Source of the DNA: Labyrinthula sp. Ha
Taxonomy: Eukaryota > Sar > Bigyra > Labyrinthulida > Labyrinthulaceae
DNA length: 64,000 bases
Assembly: GCA_015227615.1 (NCBI GenBank)
Contig: JAALGZ010000002.1
Span: 1,178,001-1,242,000, forward strand
Direction: 5' to 3'
In this document: one piece after another, positions 12,201 to 25,000 of the stretch
Numbering within the stretch: the stretch's first letter is position 1
Layout of the letters: every line of letters begins with the position of its first letter
Made by a program: the position numbers and the translations under genes
Notes under the pieces: model-generated
Seen by the model: the letters and a program-made list of their open reading frames with translations, nothing else
What the model was told of the DNA's origin: nothing
Databases searched by the model: none

Positions 12201-14391
12201 GCAAACATATTGGAATTGGAAGCAAGAATTTCTTGAGGAGTTTGAATCGGGTCTTCAAAAATTAATTTATGCAATATATTCTCTTACTTAATTTAGCTGG
12301 GCATTCTTCGACACTATATAAATCATGAATTTCTGAACTATAGAGAGGATGTGAGTTCTAATGCAGTTATTTACTACGTATGGGTATATTTTGTTTCTGC
12401 TATTTCATAAAATGGGAACACGGTAAAAGTTTGAGAATGATCTTCCATATCAAATGTATCATGGCTGCTAACCATAGACTGAATATGTTCATTAATGTGC
12501 AACTTTTACTCTGTGCAGACGCACATTCTTATCTAGAATAGGTGCATTATTAGCTTCAAGTTTCATGTATTAGGTATGAGATGGAGATGTGATGCATAAT
12601 GGCTGAGATCGAGAAGTATTGATGATCATAAACTTGCTATTATATAAATCTGCTAATGATAAGAAATAGTCTTTACAACAGAAGTAGAAGTTTATGCTCT
12701 CGGTAAATGTTCAAAGTTTCTCTAATTATGTGTCATGAAATTCTGAAGGGGAGGTTTCTTGTTCTTATCTCCTTGGAATCTTTTTCAATAAAGGCTTTAT
12801 TGCAGCACATATATTGATAAAGCTGGCGCACAGAGCATGAGTGACTGTATTTCGTAAAATCTAGTTCCTTAGCTATTAAATATTTTCTATTGTTGGAGTA
12901 AATAGAGACATATAACTAAACTCAAAACAGAAACATCATTTAATCAATGACTGATTGAAGTTAAAAGAAAACAGTTAATGTGAAACAAACTAAGTGATTT
13001 TTCTGCTCAGTATGCCACATTACATGGAGCCTTTAAGCTCTCTTCCTTCGTTATCATAGTCTAAGTAGAAATCTTCACTAAATTCCGAGTTAACACATTG
13101 GTTTTTCTTCCCTATTTCTGGGGTAAAACTTGTGAATACATTAATTACAGAAAAGGTGAGTCTACGAGAAAATTTTCTCAAAGGAAAAAGTGTCGTATGA
13201 TTTTTGGGCAAGCAATTCTACTAACATAATGAATGCCACATTTTTTGTCTAGTTTCCTATAGAAGACAGAAATTGTTCATAGATTGACGACTCTGTAAAT
13301 CCTAAATACTTTGGCATACGGGCATTTTTCTAAAAATTTGTACAGTTTGTTGCTGTTTTTTTTATTTAAAGAGATAAGAAGCTTCAAAATAACTATTCCA
13401 TTGTCAATTTATTCAGTACAAGCATAGCATGAACTAAAAATCACGGCTGGTAATCTCTCTATATACAATAAATAAGCTCCAACTACGATTCATATTCTAC
13501 TAGTGTTAGGAAGTCGCTATGTTCTTGTCCAAAAAAAAATCTTCTAGACTGTAGAGTTATGTGAATGACCAAAAATACCTAATAATATACCCAAAAAACT
13601 TGGTTCTATTTTAAGAAACTTGGGCTTAAAATAATTTTCTTGATTATGATGGTTGAAATAATAACCAGTTTCCTTTGTAGATGTCATTCTTGATTTCATG
13701 AATAATCCCGCGCAGACAAATTGCTCTTATTGGACTGGTAACAATATGAAAACTGCACAGAGATTTAATATTTATATGCTACAGTGGTTAATTATATTCC
13801 TTTTGTTTCCTATATAGAGGTCACAACTTCAATACTCCCTGTTTAACACAATGCGAATCGCATTCCTCTCAGCAGGGGTTTTAATCGTTCCTCAGCTGCT
13901 ATCAACATTGGTAACAGCGAAGAAATTCTGAAATGATCACGAAAACATTGTAACTAAGTGCTAAAATAGCACATAATAATTTCATATGGATGTTTACTCC
14001 AATTTTTATCTCCTAAATGTATATATTCTGGTTCATAGCAACGAAAGGATACATCACCATCGGAGAGATACTAGAGAACTAACCAACACTCTGACTTTCC
14101 TTCCACAAAAATGTTCATAATACTCTGCGTCCTTTATTAGAGTATCAAGGAGTAATTACTTTCTTTGGTATCGTCATAATTTGTCACCTAGACTAGTAGT
14201 CAACACTTGTCTTCTTTCTCTTTGCCACGTCATATAGACGCGTTCTAAAATCAATATCTTGTCTTAACCGAGACAATCCGTTCAAACCGCACGTTTCGCA
14301 ACACCCCCAGAAAAATAACGGTCAAATAATCCGTCCCTAAACCAAACCAAACTAAAAAGAAACGTCCATAGAAAGAAATCAAAATCATAAG
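9223..14391. other. Large gap without a supported gene
   Basis: Over 5 kb with no credible long frame. A TTAGCCGTTAT sequence near 11407, identical in core to the motif at three start codons elsewhere, is not followed by a nearby ATG. A 63-codon frame at 13020-13211 (-) has a protein-like acidic end (SEDFYLDYDNEGRELK) but nothing to connect it to. A fold-back repeat lies at 12021-12163. The last 100-200 bp are the beta-tubulin promoter. Confidence 0.4.
12021..12163. repeat. Fold-back, MITE-like inverted repeat
   Basis: The left end reads GGTATCGTTTGAG. The right end, on the other strand, reads GGATACCGTTTGAGG, so the two ends can pair. Inside, GGAATATCGA and the complement GGATATTATCGA form a second imperfect inverted pair. 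The total is about 143 bp with no coding capacity. It could be a small non-autonomous transposon or a chance hairpin; no target duplication was identified. Confidence 0.3.
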
Positions 14392-15726
14392 ATGAGAGAA
14401 ATTGTTCACGTACAAGCAGGTCAATGTGGTAACCAAGTTGGAGCAAAGTTCTGGGAAGTTATCTCGCAAGAACACGGTATAACACCAAATGGAACCTACA
14501 ACGGCGACTCCTCGTTACAGTTGGACAGAATCAACGTTTACTTCAATGAAGCTGTGGCTGGAAGATATGTACCTAGAGCTGTTCTTCTTGATCTTGAACC
14601 AGGAACAATGGACGCTGTTAAGTCCAGTAGTATTGGAAACCTATTTAGACCAGACAACTTTGTTTTTGGACAATCTGGAGCTGGAAACAATTGGGCTAAA
14701 GGACATTACACCGAAGGCGCCGAGTTGATTGACGAAGTACTTGACGTTGTAAGAAAAGAAGCAGAGAGTTGTGACTGCTTGCAAGGTTTTCAAATTACTC
14801 ATTCTCTTGGGGGAGGAACTGGTTCTGGTATGGGGACATTGTTAGTTTCCAAAATCAGAGAAGAGTTTCCAGATAGAATCATGTTGACTTTTTCAGTAAT
14901 GCCTTCACCTAAGGTTTCAGACACTGTTATTGAACCATATAATGCAACTCTATCTGTACACCAGTTGATTGAGAACTCGGATGAAGTAATGGTTTTGGAT
15001 AACGAAGCACTATACGATATCTGTTTCAAGACTTTGAAATTACAAACACCAACATACAGTGACTTAAACCATCTTGTTTGTGCTGCAATGTCTGGGGTAA
15101 CTTGTTGTCTTCGATTTCCTGGACAGTTAAACTCGGATCTGCGAAAGCTTGCTGTAAATTTGGTTCCATTCCCAAGACTACACTTCTTTATGATTGGATT
15201 TAGTCCGCTGACAAGCATTGGATCACAAAAATATAGAGCACTAAGTGTTCCTGAATTAACTAGCCAGGCTTTTGAACCAAAGAATATGATGTGCGCAGCA
15301 GATCCTCGTCACGGAAGATACTTGACTGCAAGCACAATCTTTAGAGGAAAAATAAGTACAAAAGAAGTTGATGAGCAAATGTTAATGGTTCAGAACAAGA
15401 ACAGTGCACATTTTGTTGAGTGGATTCCAAATAATATTAAGAGTTCAGTGTGCGATATTCCACCAAATGGACATGAGATGAGCTGTAGTTTTATTGGAAA
15501 TAGTACAAGCGTGCAAGAGATGTTTAAGAGAGTCAGTGAACAGTTTACTGCTATGTTTAGAAGAAAAGCGTTTCTTCACTGGTATACTGGAGAAGGTATG
15601 GATGAAATGGAGTTCACTGAAGCTGAAAGTAATATGAACGACCTTGTAAGTGAATACCAGCAATATCAGGAAGCAACTGTTGATGACGCTGAAGAGTTTG
15701 GTGACGACCTAGACGGGGAATACTAA
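14392..15726 (+). CDS. Beta-tubulin
   Basis: A complete, uninterrupted 444-residue beta-tubulin, the GTP-hydrolysing half of the tubulin dimer in microtubules and axonemes. It begins MREI, the N-terminal tetrapeptide known to mediate tubulin mRNA autoregulation. The tubulin signature GGGTGSG is at 140-146. The C-terminal tail is acidic ([13 protein letters not shown]) and ends in a genetically encoded tyrosine after GE. Length matches the family and no intron is present. The encoded protein looks conventional throughout. It lies tail to tail with a small gene (74 bp between the stops). Confidence 0.98.
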   Translation: MREIVHVQAGQCGNQVGAKFWEVISQEHGITPNGTYNGDSSLQLDRINVYFNEAVAGRYVPRAVLLDLEPGTMDAVKSSSIGNLFRPDNFVFGQSGAGNNWAKGHYTEGAELIDEVLDVVRKEAESCDCLQGFQITHSLGGGTGSGMGTLLVSKIREEFPDRIMLTFSVMPSPKVSDTVIEPYNATLSVHQLIENSDEVMVLDNEALYDICFKTLKLQTPTYSDLNHLVCAAMSGVTCCLRFPGQLNSDLRKLAVNLVPFPRLHFFMIGFSPLTSIGSQKYRALSVPELTSQAFEPKNMMCAADPRHGRYLTASTIFRGKISTKEVDEQMLMVQNKNSAHFVEWIPNNIKSSVCDIPPNGHEMSCSFIGNSTSVQEMFKRVSEQFTAMFRRKAFLHWYTGEGMDEMEFTEAESNMNDLVSEYQQYQEATVDDAEEFGDDLDGEY

Positions 15727-15800
15727 ATAGAACAAAAGTATGTTTGTATCATAGAAATACTTTCCATAGAGGTTTTAAAAAATAATGTATGGTTTACAAT

Positions 15801-16040
15801 TTAAGTTTTCTTGTCATAGCATAAAACACGTAATTTTGCGGCAACATCTCTGTGATCTATATACTGGGAATCATCTTTTTGTAGTCGTTCCGTGATTTCA
15901 AATACGGTGTCGATAATATTTAAACCCTTTTCTCGGGCTTCTAAGAAAAGATTTGACAATAACTCTTCATCTATTTCCACATCCCCCGCTTTCTTTGTAT
16001 AGAACTCGTATTCTTCGCTTCCTTCTCTCTCTTCCTTCAT
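15801..16040 (-). CDS. Small acidic helical protein, unknown
   Basis: A 79-residue open frame with an ATG start and predicted helical character: an acidic N-terminus, then EIDEELLSNLFLEAREKG and further amphipathic helix, ending in a basic CYDKKT. It fills most of the gap between beta-tubulin (74 bp, tail to tail) and the next gene (94 bp, head to head), which fits the dense gene islands of this genome. The ATG follows directly on an ACGGTTAA sequence. I do not recognise a family. Regular amphipathic heptads suggest a small subunit of a complex, but that is inference. Confidence 0.55.
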   Translation of the reverse strand: MKEEREGSEEYEFYTKKAGDVEIDEELLSNLFLEAREKGLNIIDTVFEITERLQKDDSQYIDHRDVAAKLRVLCYDKKT

Positions 16041-16134
16041 TTAACCGTTTTCTAATCTGTTCTCAATATATCATTACTGTCTTAATGACGTCACTCTGGA
16101 CTAGAAGAAGGAAAATTGACGGAAACATAGAGAA

Positions 16135-17382
16135 ATGAGCCGTTTATTGAGATTGAAGAAAGAAGCGGAATATGATGTAGACAAGATTTCCGAAGTTTCC
16201 ACGGTAGACCACGAGGATCATAGGTAATTTTTGTAAAGTTTTTATTATCATTTAGCTTCTTTGGTATTATGTTTGACATCGAAGCAAAAGCTTTTCTTCC
16301 TGTGCAGAGTCTGCTCCTGACATCGATTTCAGTTCGTGGAAAAATGGGTCATACCAGAGTTTGGATTGCAGATGAGTCGCACCAACATATATATCATGAT
16401 GAAACGAAATGGGTCCAGGTTCACCAAGAAAATGCAGAGGGCACGTATCCTTTCTTTTTTATTTCATTCCCTAGTTGGAGCACCAACCGCAATCCCATCT
16501 ACACGGTGTTGAAACTTAAAAAGCCTTACAGATTATCACCTGGTAAAAGATATGGAGTTTATATACATGTGCAATCCCCGACAGATGAGGCTCTAATATA
16601 TGATGACCAGAGAAACGCTATTACTCATGAAGATGATTATATACGCATTTTACCAGGTTTGGCAGATCTGTCTCTACAGCCGTTTTCCAACCAGGGTATT
16701 TGGGGTTGGGGTAGATTATTATTTTTATTAATGTTTAGGTTGGCGGCCAAATCGAGAGTTTGTGGGTAAAGTAGAGTTCGGAGTGCGATTCCTACTGTTC
16801 AGACCAGTAAGAGAAACCTATAATATGTTTTTCGAGAACTTTCAAAAGGGTGTCAAAACAATGTTATTGCTTCATCAAAGAAATGAGTGCTTAGTATATA
16901 ATTTGTCCAAGGATATAGTTATGTTTATTCTTAACATGCTCCCGTGGGACTGGTGGCCTCTGACAAGAGAAGAACGAACTAAGCGAGTAAAATACACTGC
17001 AAGAGAAAGGAGAAGGGAAACCGAGAATAATAGAATTGGTTGGATGGCTCCCGAGAACGGAGAAACAGAGTACGCAGATCGAATAATAAATCACCAGAGG
17101 GTAAAGTTTATGGTTCTTCTTTACTGTTAGGAATACGTAGAAAGAAACCATCCAAACCGTGTGGTTTTGCGGCAGCGGTTATGGGAGATGGAAGACGACT
17201 CAGATTCTGATACTGAATTTGTAGACGAAGAAGATTTGGAAACTGTTTCAAGTGAGAATACGAGAGGCAGTTCCTACCTACGCCCTGCTGAACCGGTTGG
17301 ACAGAATAGAGAAAACCAGAACTTGCAAAACTCAAATGGAGACGCGGAGGAAAATGCTGCGTTGAATGGTTACATGGGCTAG
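16135..17382 (+). CDS. Four-exon protein: beta-rich N-terminal domain plus F-box-like helix
   Basis: Four exons (16135-16223, 16256-16710, 16739-17100, 17131-17382) joined over introns of 32, 28 and 30 nt give 385 residues in one frame; every junction has GT and AG. The N-terminal half starts with FFGIMFDIEAK and looks like the beta-sandwich (PHR or galactose-binding-like) found in several protist proteins. In it, GIMFDIEAK is followed by strands ending in SISVRGKMG, then a YRLSPGKRYGVYIH strand. The middle region has LSKDIVMFILNMLPWDWW, resembling an F-box-type LPxxIL helix. The C-terminus is strongly acidic (EDDSDSDTEFVDEED). This could be a ubiquitin-ligase substrate adaptor, but that is inferred only from the F-box-like stretch. 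The family is not recognised with certainty. Confidence 0.75.
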
Positions 17383-17650
17383 TCATTGTGTTTAAAAAGT
17401 GCAATATACAAGAGCCTTTTTTTATCCACCAAAATCTCTCAGAATAACTTTCTTGTAGGTCTAAATTATGTTGCGTTGCGGAATACGTTGAAAAAGGTTC
17501 AAAAGTTATTCTGCTTCATTAGAAGTCAAGATCTGACAAATATCCTAAGTTTGTCTTTAATATTACTTTGGAGTTCAGACTGGGCTGAGCCCATGTTACT
17601 ATGGCTGGAACATTTATAAATCTCAATACTACATTACTCTGATCAAAAAA

Positions 17651-18346
17651 ATGTCTCTTTTTTTAGGGTTGCCAAACAGGACAAAAAGAAGAGAAGCAAT
17701 TCTTGACAAGTGGAAAGCAGCGGTTGCAAGAGATGGATGGGAGTTTAATTTGAATGATATTATTGCAATAGACATTGGTGACACAAAGGTTGCTCAAAGA
17801 AAGTTCCCTGTTTTTGAGGACAGTTGTGTTTGCAGTCGGAACATTTTTATGGCGCTTGCGTGTTTACCTTGGAATATTTATATAACAGCTGCGATTATTG
17901 TAGCAAGTTTATTTCTTCTTATACCTTTATTTATGGCCAATCGGGTGTATGAAAATTCCTTTGTTGCTCCCAAGCAAATGGTTTTAAATCTACAAAGACA
18001 GCACATAATCGTAGTGGGTCATGGCGTTTATATTTATCTACCGGAACAGAAAAAAAAAACAACTTGGGATGTAAAGTTGAGCCCTGTTGTATGGCTAGAT
18101 TGGTTTCTGTTTCACTTTTTTGCTGGGCAAGATGTATTTGAATTGTTTACCATTTTCGAAGATGCACCTCAAGTAGAGTTGTTCTTTCCATTTAATGAAA
18201 ATTTTCAACTCGCGGAAACAAGAGAGGATTTTTTTGTTGAGGGTACGCGCTGCATTATGTATTCTGATACTGAAGGAGTCATATTCTCACCAGATTTAAC
18301 GATAGTTGTCCGTGATGCTCTAACGCGTTTCCTGCAACAAGTTTAA
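17651..18346 (+). CDS. Membrane protein of unknown function
   Basis: 231 residues from the ATG at 17651. A charged N-terminus (about 1-60) is followed by one long hydrophobic segment, about 75-100, ending in IPLFMANRV. Strands of a soluble domain follow (for example QRQHIIVVGHGVYIYLP) and a hydrophobic aromatic stretch near 150. No known motif. The sequence just after the ATG reads TTTTTTTAG, which could act as a splice acceptor. The true start may therefore lie in an upstream exon; I found no good donor at the usual distance. It follows the four-exon gene on the same strand after 268 bp. Confidence 0.6.
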   Translation: MSLFLGLPNRTKRREAILDKWKAAVARDGWEFNLNDIIAIDIGDTKVAQRKFPVFEDSCVCSRNIFMALACLPWNIYITAAIIVASLFLLIPLFMANRVYENSFVAPKQMVLNLQRQHIIVVGHGVYIYLPEQKKKTTWDVKLSPVVWLDWFLFHFFAGQDVFELFTIFEDAPQVELFFPFNENFQLAETREDFFVEGTRCIMYSDTEGVIFSPDLTIVVRDALTRFLQQV

Positions 18347-18399
18347 ATTACCAGTGTTTAACAGAAAGTAAAGAAAAATATACTAGCACTAAATTTAAA

Positions 18400-21300
18400 A
18401 TCTAGGAGTTTCATCTCAGCATTATCAAAAATTTGCTAGAATATTTTTAGCATGCACTTTATCGTTTTTCCTGTGGAATAGAACTACTTTCTCTTGCACA
18501 AAAACGAATTACGTTCACGATTATTACAAGATTACCTATATTTCAAAGACTATAATACATAAACTAGTGTCCTATATTGATCTGCATTAAAGAGGACCCA
18601 CATTTTCCCTAGCAAGCTATGTTTTCTTTAAAGATTTCAAAAGCTCATTTTCATACTCGGAGTGTAAACTAAGTCTTTTAGATATTTCCAATCCAATAGT
18701 AAACCAGCGATCTCTACAATTCCAAGGTGGATCACAATATTCCACGAATTATACTTCAATTGAAAAATCATTCTCAATCATCTCATAAAGTTTCTGAGGG
18801 TTTCCAGACCGTACTATTGGCGTCTCCAGTATAACATCAACAGCAAAGTTCGATGGTATTTTGTGGCTTCATTTTCCTCATATCTGTCTCATTAAACACA
18901 ATTCCTTTCTCCGATTAAAGTAAAGAGATATCAAAGAAAAAACCGTTACTCCTTCTCTCATCTTAGACCAAGCTATGGATTTCAGTATTGTCTAATTGTT
19001 GTCTTCAAGTAATTTCCTGACTTGCTACTCCATAATATATATCTCCCAGACAAAGAGGTAGCCATTCTTGACAGTAAAAATAAGTACCCTGAGAGGTATC
19101 TCATTGAAATCAAGCTGTGAATACGGTAAAGCAAGGCCGTGCATCGGGGATTATCAGCGAGTTTCCAAGACGGATCCAGTATTGCACCTTGAAGCATCAG
19201 GCAATTCTTCACAATAAACTCTCTCAAAGTACCTGAATCCTTCAGATCGTAATTCAAGGGTCTACTTAGCTTTGGAAAAATATACAATATTGTGCCTAAA
19301 ACTTAGTTGCATTCACCGAGATCCAATTATTTCTTTGCTTAATATCACAGCAAATCTTTGACCATTGAAGTTAAACTTTTTTGGTATCTTAAAGTTTTCC
19401 TACTCCCAAACTTTTCTTTTCCAATGTTTTGTTTTTGCCTGAACAACTGTGTCTAAATCTTCAGTGGTTTGTTCTAGCACTTCATCTTTTCCTACTAAAG
19501 CTTTGATTCTTGAATTTTCATCACCAAGTTCCTTCCATCTCACCATCGGGTACACTACGCTGAACTCCTTCTTGAATAAGATCTCACTAAATAAGCCAGT
19601 TTTTCGTTTTTCAGCTCTGGCATGTTCATTGGCCTGAAGTACGTCATCTCCCTCTTCGTCCATATGGGCTTCCATCGGGTATATATAAATACATGGAACC
19701 ATTTACTGCACCAGATTCTGGCCTTGGGCTATACTTTTTCCTTTTCTCGGTATAATATGGAGCTGTAACATCTAAGTTTCTCTTCTGCAGGTTCTACCAT
19801 ATCCATCTTTGACTGCGTGTGTTCATTGATGCTTTGCTTTCTATACTGCCTCTATAACTGTGTGCGTAGCTGCTATGTGTTCCTTCCAGGAAGTTTTTTT
19901 TCTTGCTCGATTGCTTTGTAAATCCCAATTCCAAGCACATAGCAACATTGACGTAATATAATCTTCTCAATATTCAGCGACTCCTTACCCAAAGAGGGCG
20001 TTCTGCTGCAGTTATCCATTGCATGCAAGTTGATCGGTGTGGTTTTTCCTTAAAAGGGAATTTTTGCTTCCACTTTATACACATCTTGTTACAGCTTCTT
20101 CTTCCTTATGTATCAAGTAGAAATTCACGGACAAGATTAGAGACGTCATGAGCAAATGTTTCCATACGCTCCCAAGGATCATCTCTTTTTATGAAGCCTA
20201 ACCATCTTATTACCACAAAGTATCCTTTGGCATTAACTTTTAAATCCTGAATTCGCTCCATCACTAGGGTTTCATAATCAGTTTTAAAATATTCGAATAA
20301 TTCTTGAGGAGGCTGCAGAGTAGTCCCATCATACCACCACATTCTTCCACCATCAACCCCGGACTCTTTTCCCAGCAAGCTTGTTGCCTTGTAGACAAGG
20401 GGGTTAATTATCTTCATCGTTTGTAACGTTCCCTTGACTTTAACTTCAACTTCACCTGATTCCTGTGAGTGTTCTGTGAACTAATCATCACCCAATCATC
20501 CAACTTTTACTGCAGGAATAAACTTTTTCCCTTGGGTTTGTATCTCTGATTAACCTTGTTTTCTTGGGTTCTGACGAACTCATAAATTATGCCTTCTTGT
20601 TCCTTAACAAGTTTTCCCAACTCTAAAGCTTCCTGTATAATCAGATTTTGCTTTTTCACTTTCGAAACTGGATTCTTATTTCTTTGCTCCACCATCTTAA
20701 GGAGGTACTTTACTGCCAGTGGATACTCATTTTTCAATCTTTCTTTCTCCGTGATTCTCAGATATAGATCGTTAGGCATTCAGTTCTTGTTTCGTTTTAT
20801 GTTTGCCATGTTCAATATTTTCATTATTTACGATAAGAACATGGAACTGTCGCCTGAATTTAGCTCTACTCTGAACATATAGAACGTAAGAATCTCAGAA
20901 TGCAGACATTTTCCACTTCCACTTTTCCATTTATCCATGGGGCGTATGAGACTGTATATAACTGGGAAAACGTAGCCAATGAGATAGTTCTTCTAGGAAT
21001 CTATTCACAAAGCGGCTCAATCTGTCCATCACCAGAACAGAACTTGGTCTAAATTATAACCATGGGTGCCACTCCAATATAGATTTCAACACTGGGAGTG
21101 CATTACAAGGTTTGGCCTAAGTAAGTGAAAATTTCCTGATAATGTCACCAATAAGAAAGAGGATGTATCCGCTATTATTCAGAAATAAAACGTCTGCTCT
21201 GAGTATTTTTCCTCTCTTCTCACCAAAGATTTTTTCGTGATGTGGAGCTCGAATCATTGGCGGGATGCGGATACAGTGCATACACTTGGCGTGCACATGC

Positions 21301-24300
21301 TTCAAGTCATATTTCAGGACCACTTTCTAGTTTCATCGAAAATCGTATCTTTGGTCTAGGGAATTAAGTTCTTGTGTGATACTTGGATATACCATGTAGG
21401 TATGGATGAGTACAATGATTTTCCTGATCATCGATTCTGGTATCTTTAACTTTCCTTCACTAGTCCTGTAGTTGTTCTCACCAAGTTCCTGTACAAAACC
21501 TACCTCAGTGTGTCTTTTCCAGGATCCTTTGCGAACTGGCTTATAAAGAACAATCTTTGTTCATCCATATGTTGCAGGAACTGCTTTAGTTCCTGACTAT
21601 TTTCTTCATCCACGTCTTGCACATCGTCATCTACTTCAGATAAGACCATCTTGGACTCCTCTCTAGCGGCATCCGAGTTACGCCACGTTCTGATTATGTC
21701 GGCCATGATGTTTTCTTCCTATTTGGTGTGGAAGAAGCACTAGTTTGAGTCTTGTATTGTAATATCTCATCTTCCTAATCCGGTCACTTGCGTCTTGTCT
21801 GATGACCATCTTTTATCATGCTAGAAAAACTAAGTTCCTGTCATCCGAATAAATATGGACTCTCTCAGGGTGTCCTTAAATAATGAAGTTCATCTTGCTG
21901 ATTAACTTGAGGATAGGTAACATCTCCTTCTGTGAGATGTGCCATCCCTTGTCATTGTATATGAAAATTCCCCTTAGCAAGCGGATGTGATGTCGCTTCC
22001 TCTCTAGTAGTGGTATATTATCTTTTTTGTTGTCAGGTTATGATATGAAGGATGACGAATGGTAGACTAAGATGTCCATTGATATGTTTAGAGCTCACCA
22101 TGGGTTATCGAGAAAAATGCTTTGCTCCGTTGCTTTGTTTTTCTCACTTAAGAAGTCTTTCCAGGCCTCCTTAAGTTCATGAGTCTAAGTGAATTGTGTT
22201 TTCAGGTTTTTCACCTTGGCCATTTTCATTCCTAGCTTTTCGGTTCCTTTAATTCTACTTCTTTTCTCACTAATCTTATAAATCGTCGGAGCGAGCCAGT
22301 TGCATACAAACAGGACGCTAGCCAACCGGTACTAAAGCATCGATTACTTCGTGATCATGATATTTTTGTAGAAATGTTTGTCAAAATGGTAGTTATCTCC
22401 ATTGATGATGAGTTCACTGTTTTTTTTATTCTTTGCCATTAGATCACCTTTGGTAGCATTATGTCTTGCTTTCTTCCTAATGAATGCTCCTAGGGCCACA
22501 TATGATATCTCCAGATACTCCTTCACTTGTACGACGTACAATAGTACATCGTTCATCCACAAGATCGGACTTCTTTCTATCGCATTGAGCTCCGTGTATT
22601 CATTTTTTCCCGTGATTTCATTGTAAATTTTATCTTGAAGTAATATAGGAGAGTTTTTTCATTTTGTTACTCTGCCTTCGAACTAATTGGTTGCTGTCAA
22701 AGGGGTTAGTAGGGTAGAATATTTGCTCTATCATTTATAGATTGGGAGGTAGCTAAAGCTGCTCATGAGATCCAATGCTCGATAGAATTTGGCATTCTTG
22801 AATCTCCGTAGCTGTTATTGCAGATGAGTAATTGGAAGTACAGTTCTGATTGTGAGATCATTTATCATTTTCACCTCCACGGTAAAGTGGAACTTATATA
22901 TTTTCTCTGCCCGTTCCTTTGGTACAATGTCTATTGGTACCTTGAATACTGGATCCATCGAGTGTTTAATGGTTCCAAAATGATGAAGTATCATTGGGCG
23001 CATCTTTAACCACTTTTCGTCTATTTCTCCCACAGGTCTTGACTTAGAATTCCGCCATGGTGGGGCTCTTGGTGCTAATTACATATGTACTTGAGTTAGA
23101 GCACTCATCCGACCTATTCCTTGTAGTAACCCAAATGCATCAATGTTTGATTGAACAACTTTGAGCAACTTTATCTCTTTTTTCTTCTGTAAGAAATCTA
23201 TCTTAATTATTTACCCTCGGATGTTTTTACTATCTTCGCGATTTTAACTTCTTTCCCTAGGGTTAGGCCCTCAACGACAATGTATTTTCTTTCTGGCAGC
23301 TGATCGGAAGTCGGATTAGCTTCTGCCATTGTTAGAACTTCTGGCTTCTTAGAAGGAAGTTGTAAGGTTTTGCTGTTCTATCCATATCATATTTATCTCC
23401 ATAAGGATTAAGCTTCACCTCTAAGTTGCGGTACATATATCAACTTTTTGTAAGCTTTATAGGTTTTATCCTTCTCACCTCTTTATCTCTCCAGACAAGT
23501 AAAAGTCAAAACAAACTTCTTTTTGTATAATGTCTCTGGGCAACCGGATTCTACCTCTTGTTCCTGTGTCTCTTCTTATATTACATTGGACTTGGTAGGA
23601 GTGTGACACAGTTCTCAACTTCTTTTTCCATTGGTACCTATCTTTTGACTTAGTTTTGTGGTACTTTTTGAAGCTAATAGATTCCTTTTCCATGGAGCAA
23701 GTTTCGACAAGGCTTGTTCTGGGATTGCCCCCATCTTGAAAAAAGTTTCTCTTTCTACGTACAAATCATAGACTTCGGCGCTTTCATCAAGAAAAATTAT
23801 CTTGGTTCCTTGATGCATTGGGTCCTGATAGTCATCTCTTACCCTTAAGGTGATTTCCCCTACTTCTGTCATCGATAGAGGTGTTTGTTTACCAGCTTCA
23901 TTGCGAATCCGCTGCTTGCCGGAATCAGCATTCTGCAGTAGTGTTAGTGGAGTTTTGCGTTACCAATATTCTTTCCTGGGCCCGAGTCGAGGCATCCCGG
24001 GATCAAATCTCATGCGCCACTAGAGTTGAAGAACTACATTAAGCGTACCTGTTTTGCCCTTGGTTCCAGCGCTAGAAAAGTTCTTCCTCCAGAACCAATT
24101 TTTCTGATTTTTTATAAATCTTATAACTATATTGCTGTCACCGGCTGGGATACCCTGGCTGATGGCTGGTCAAAGGCTATATATCTTGTAGTATACTGGT
24201 GCAACATACCTTGTTTTTTGAAAAAAAATCCATTATCGCTCTTGTCTCATTTGTATTACATTAAGAGCTATTCGAATTTACTTTCCACTTACACCATTTT

Positions 24301-25000
24301 TTGGGCCATTTATTACGTTATTACTTAGCGTAGGAAGTTGTAAGAACAGCATTAATTTCTACGTGTGCTCTTGGATGTAGTCTCATAACTAACGGTTTCT
24401 CTATATTCAATCATCACACCTTCAACCTCGCCCACATTTTTCAATTATGTCTCAAAGTCTGAAAAAGTTGTACTTTCTGGAAAGTTATTCAGAAAATTTT
24501 GGTCAGTTATTTAAAAGCACTGTAGAAATATTTGTACCAATGCGCTTATCACAAATTTCTGCGCCTTTATTAATAATTTGTGGCCTGGTAACATTATTTC
24601 CTGGGCTCCAATAATAAAAATACAGAATTCTTCCAATATTTCCTGTGATTTAGTTGTCCATTATAATTCTGGCCTTAGTCTGGTGATATTATGTTCGGCC
24701 CCGCTCTCTGTCAGTAATTTTTTTATGCTCTCTAGATACAGCAGCGCCACCTTAGTATTGTCAACATCGATGCCATGACTTCTAATATTGTATATCACCT
24801 GACCACTGAGCCATTCACCTATATCCATGGAAGGGTATTTAGTACCTGTCCTTTCGAATCTTACCAAGAAACGCAGTAGCAGCTCTTTCTTAAGGTTCCT
24901 TAAGATCCCTAGATTTGGTAGATGCACTGAGGATTGATCAATCCACGGATCGCTCCAACCAGAGTCTGATCTACATTAATAGTGTTTCCTGAGCTGTTAG
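18400..25000 (-). mobile_element. Fossil LTR retroelement, Ty3/Gypsy chromovirus-like
   Basis: Old, broken copy of an LTR-type retroelement on the minus strand. Reading along that strand, recognisable pieces are: a gag-like piece (about 24.66-24.93 kb), an uncharacterised pol-like stretch (23.5-23.9), a reverse-transcriptase-like region (about 22.3-23.0), an integrase zinc-binding and core-like piece (21.1-21.3) and an integrase tail (20.5-20.8). A chromodomain-like piece follows (20.1-20.4), then further unassigned pieces down to about 19.0 kb. The order and the chromodomain point to a chromovirus. It is interrupted well over ten times, so it is ancient. I could not identify the terminal repeats, and both ends are approximate. 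Confidence 0.65.

Noticed and set aside
14799-15218. 139-codon frame antisense to beta-tubulin
   Set aside because: Tubulin on the other strand is unambiguous; the frame is a by-product of codon bias.
17386-17619. 77-codon frame between two genes
   Set aside because: Composition looks random and it has no link to either neighbour.
23990-24030. Possible tRNA (GATCAAATC resembles a B box)
   Set aside because: The flanking bases do not form the T stem and no anticodon or acceptor stem is present.
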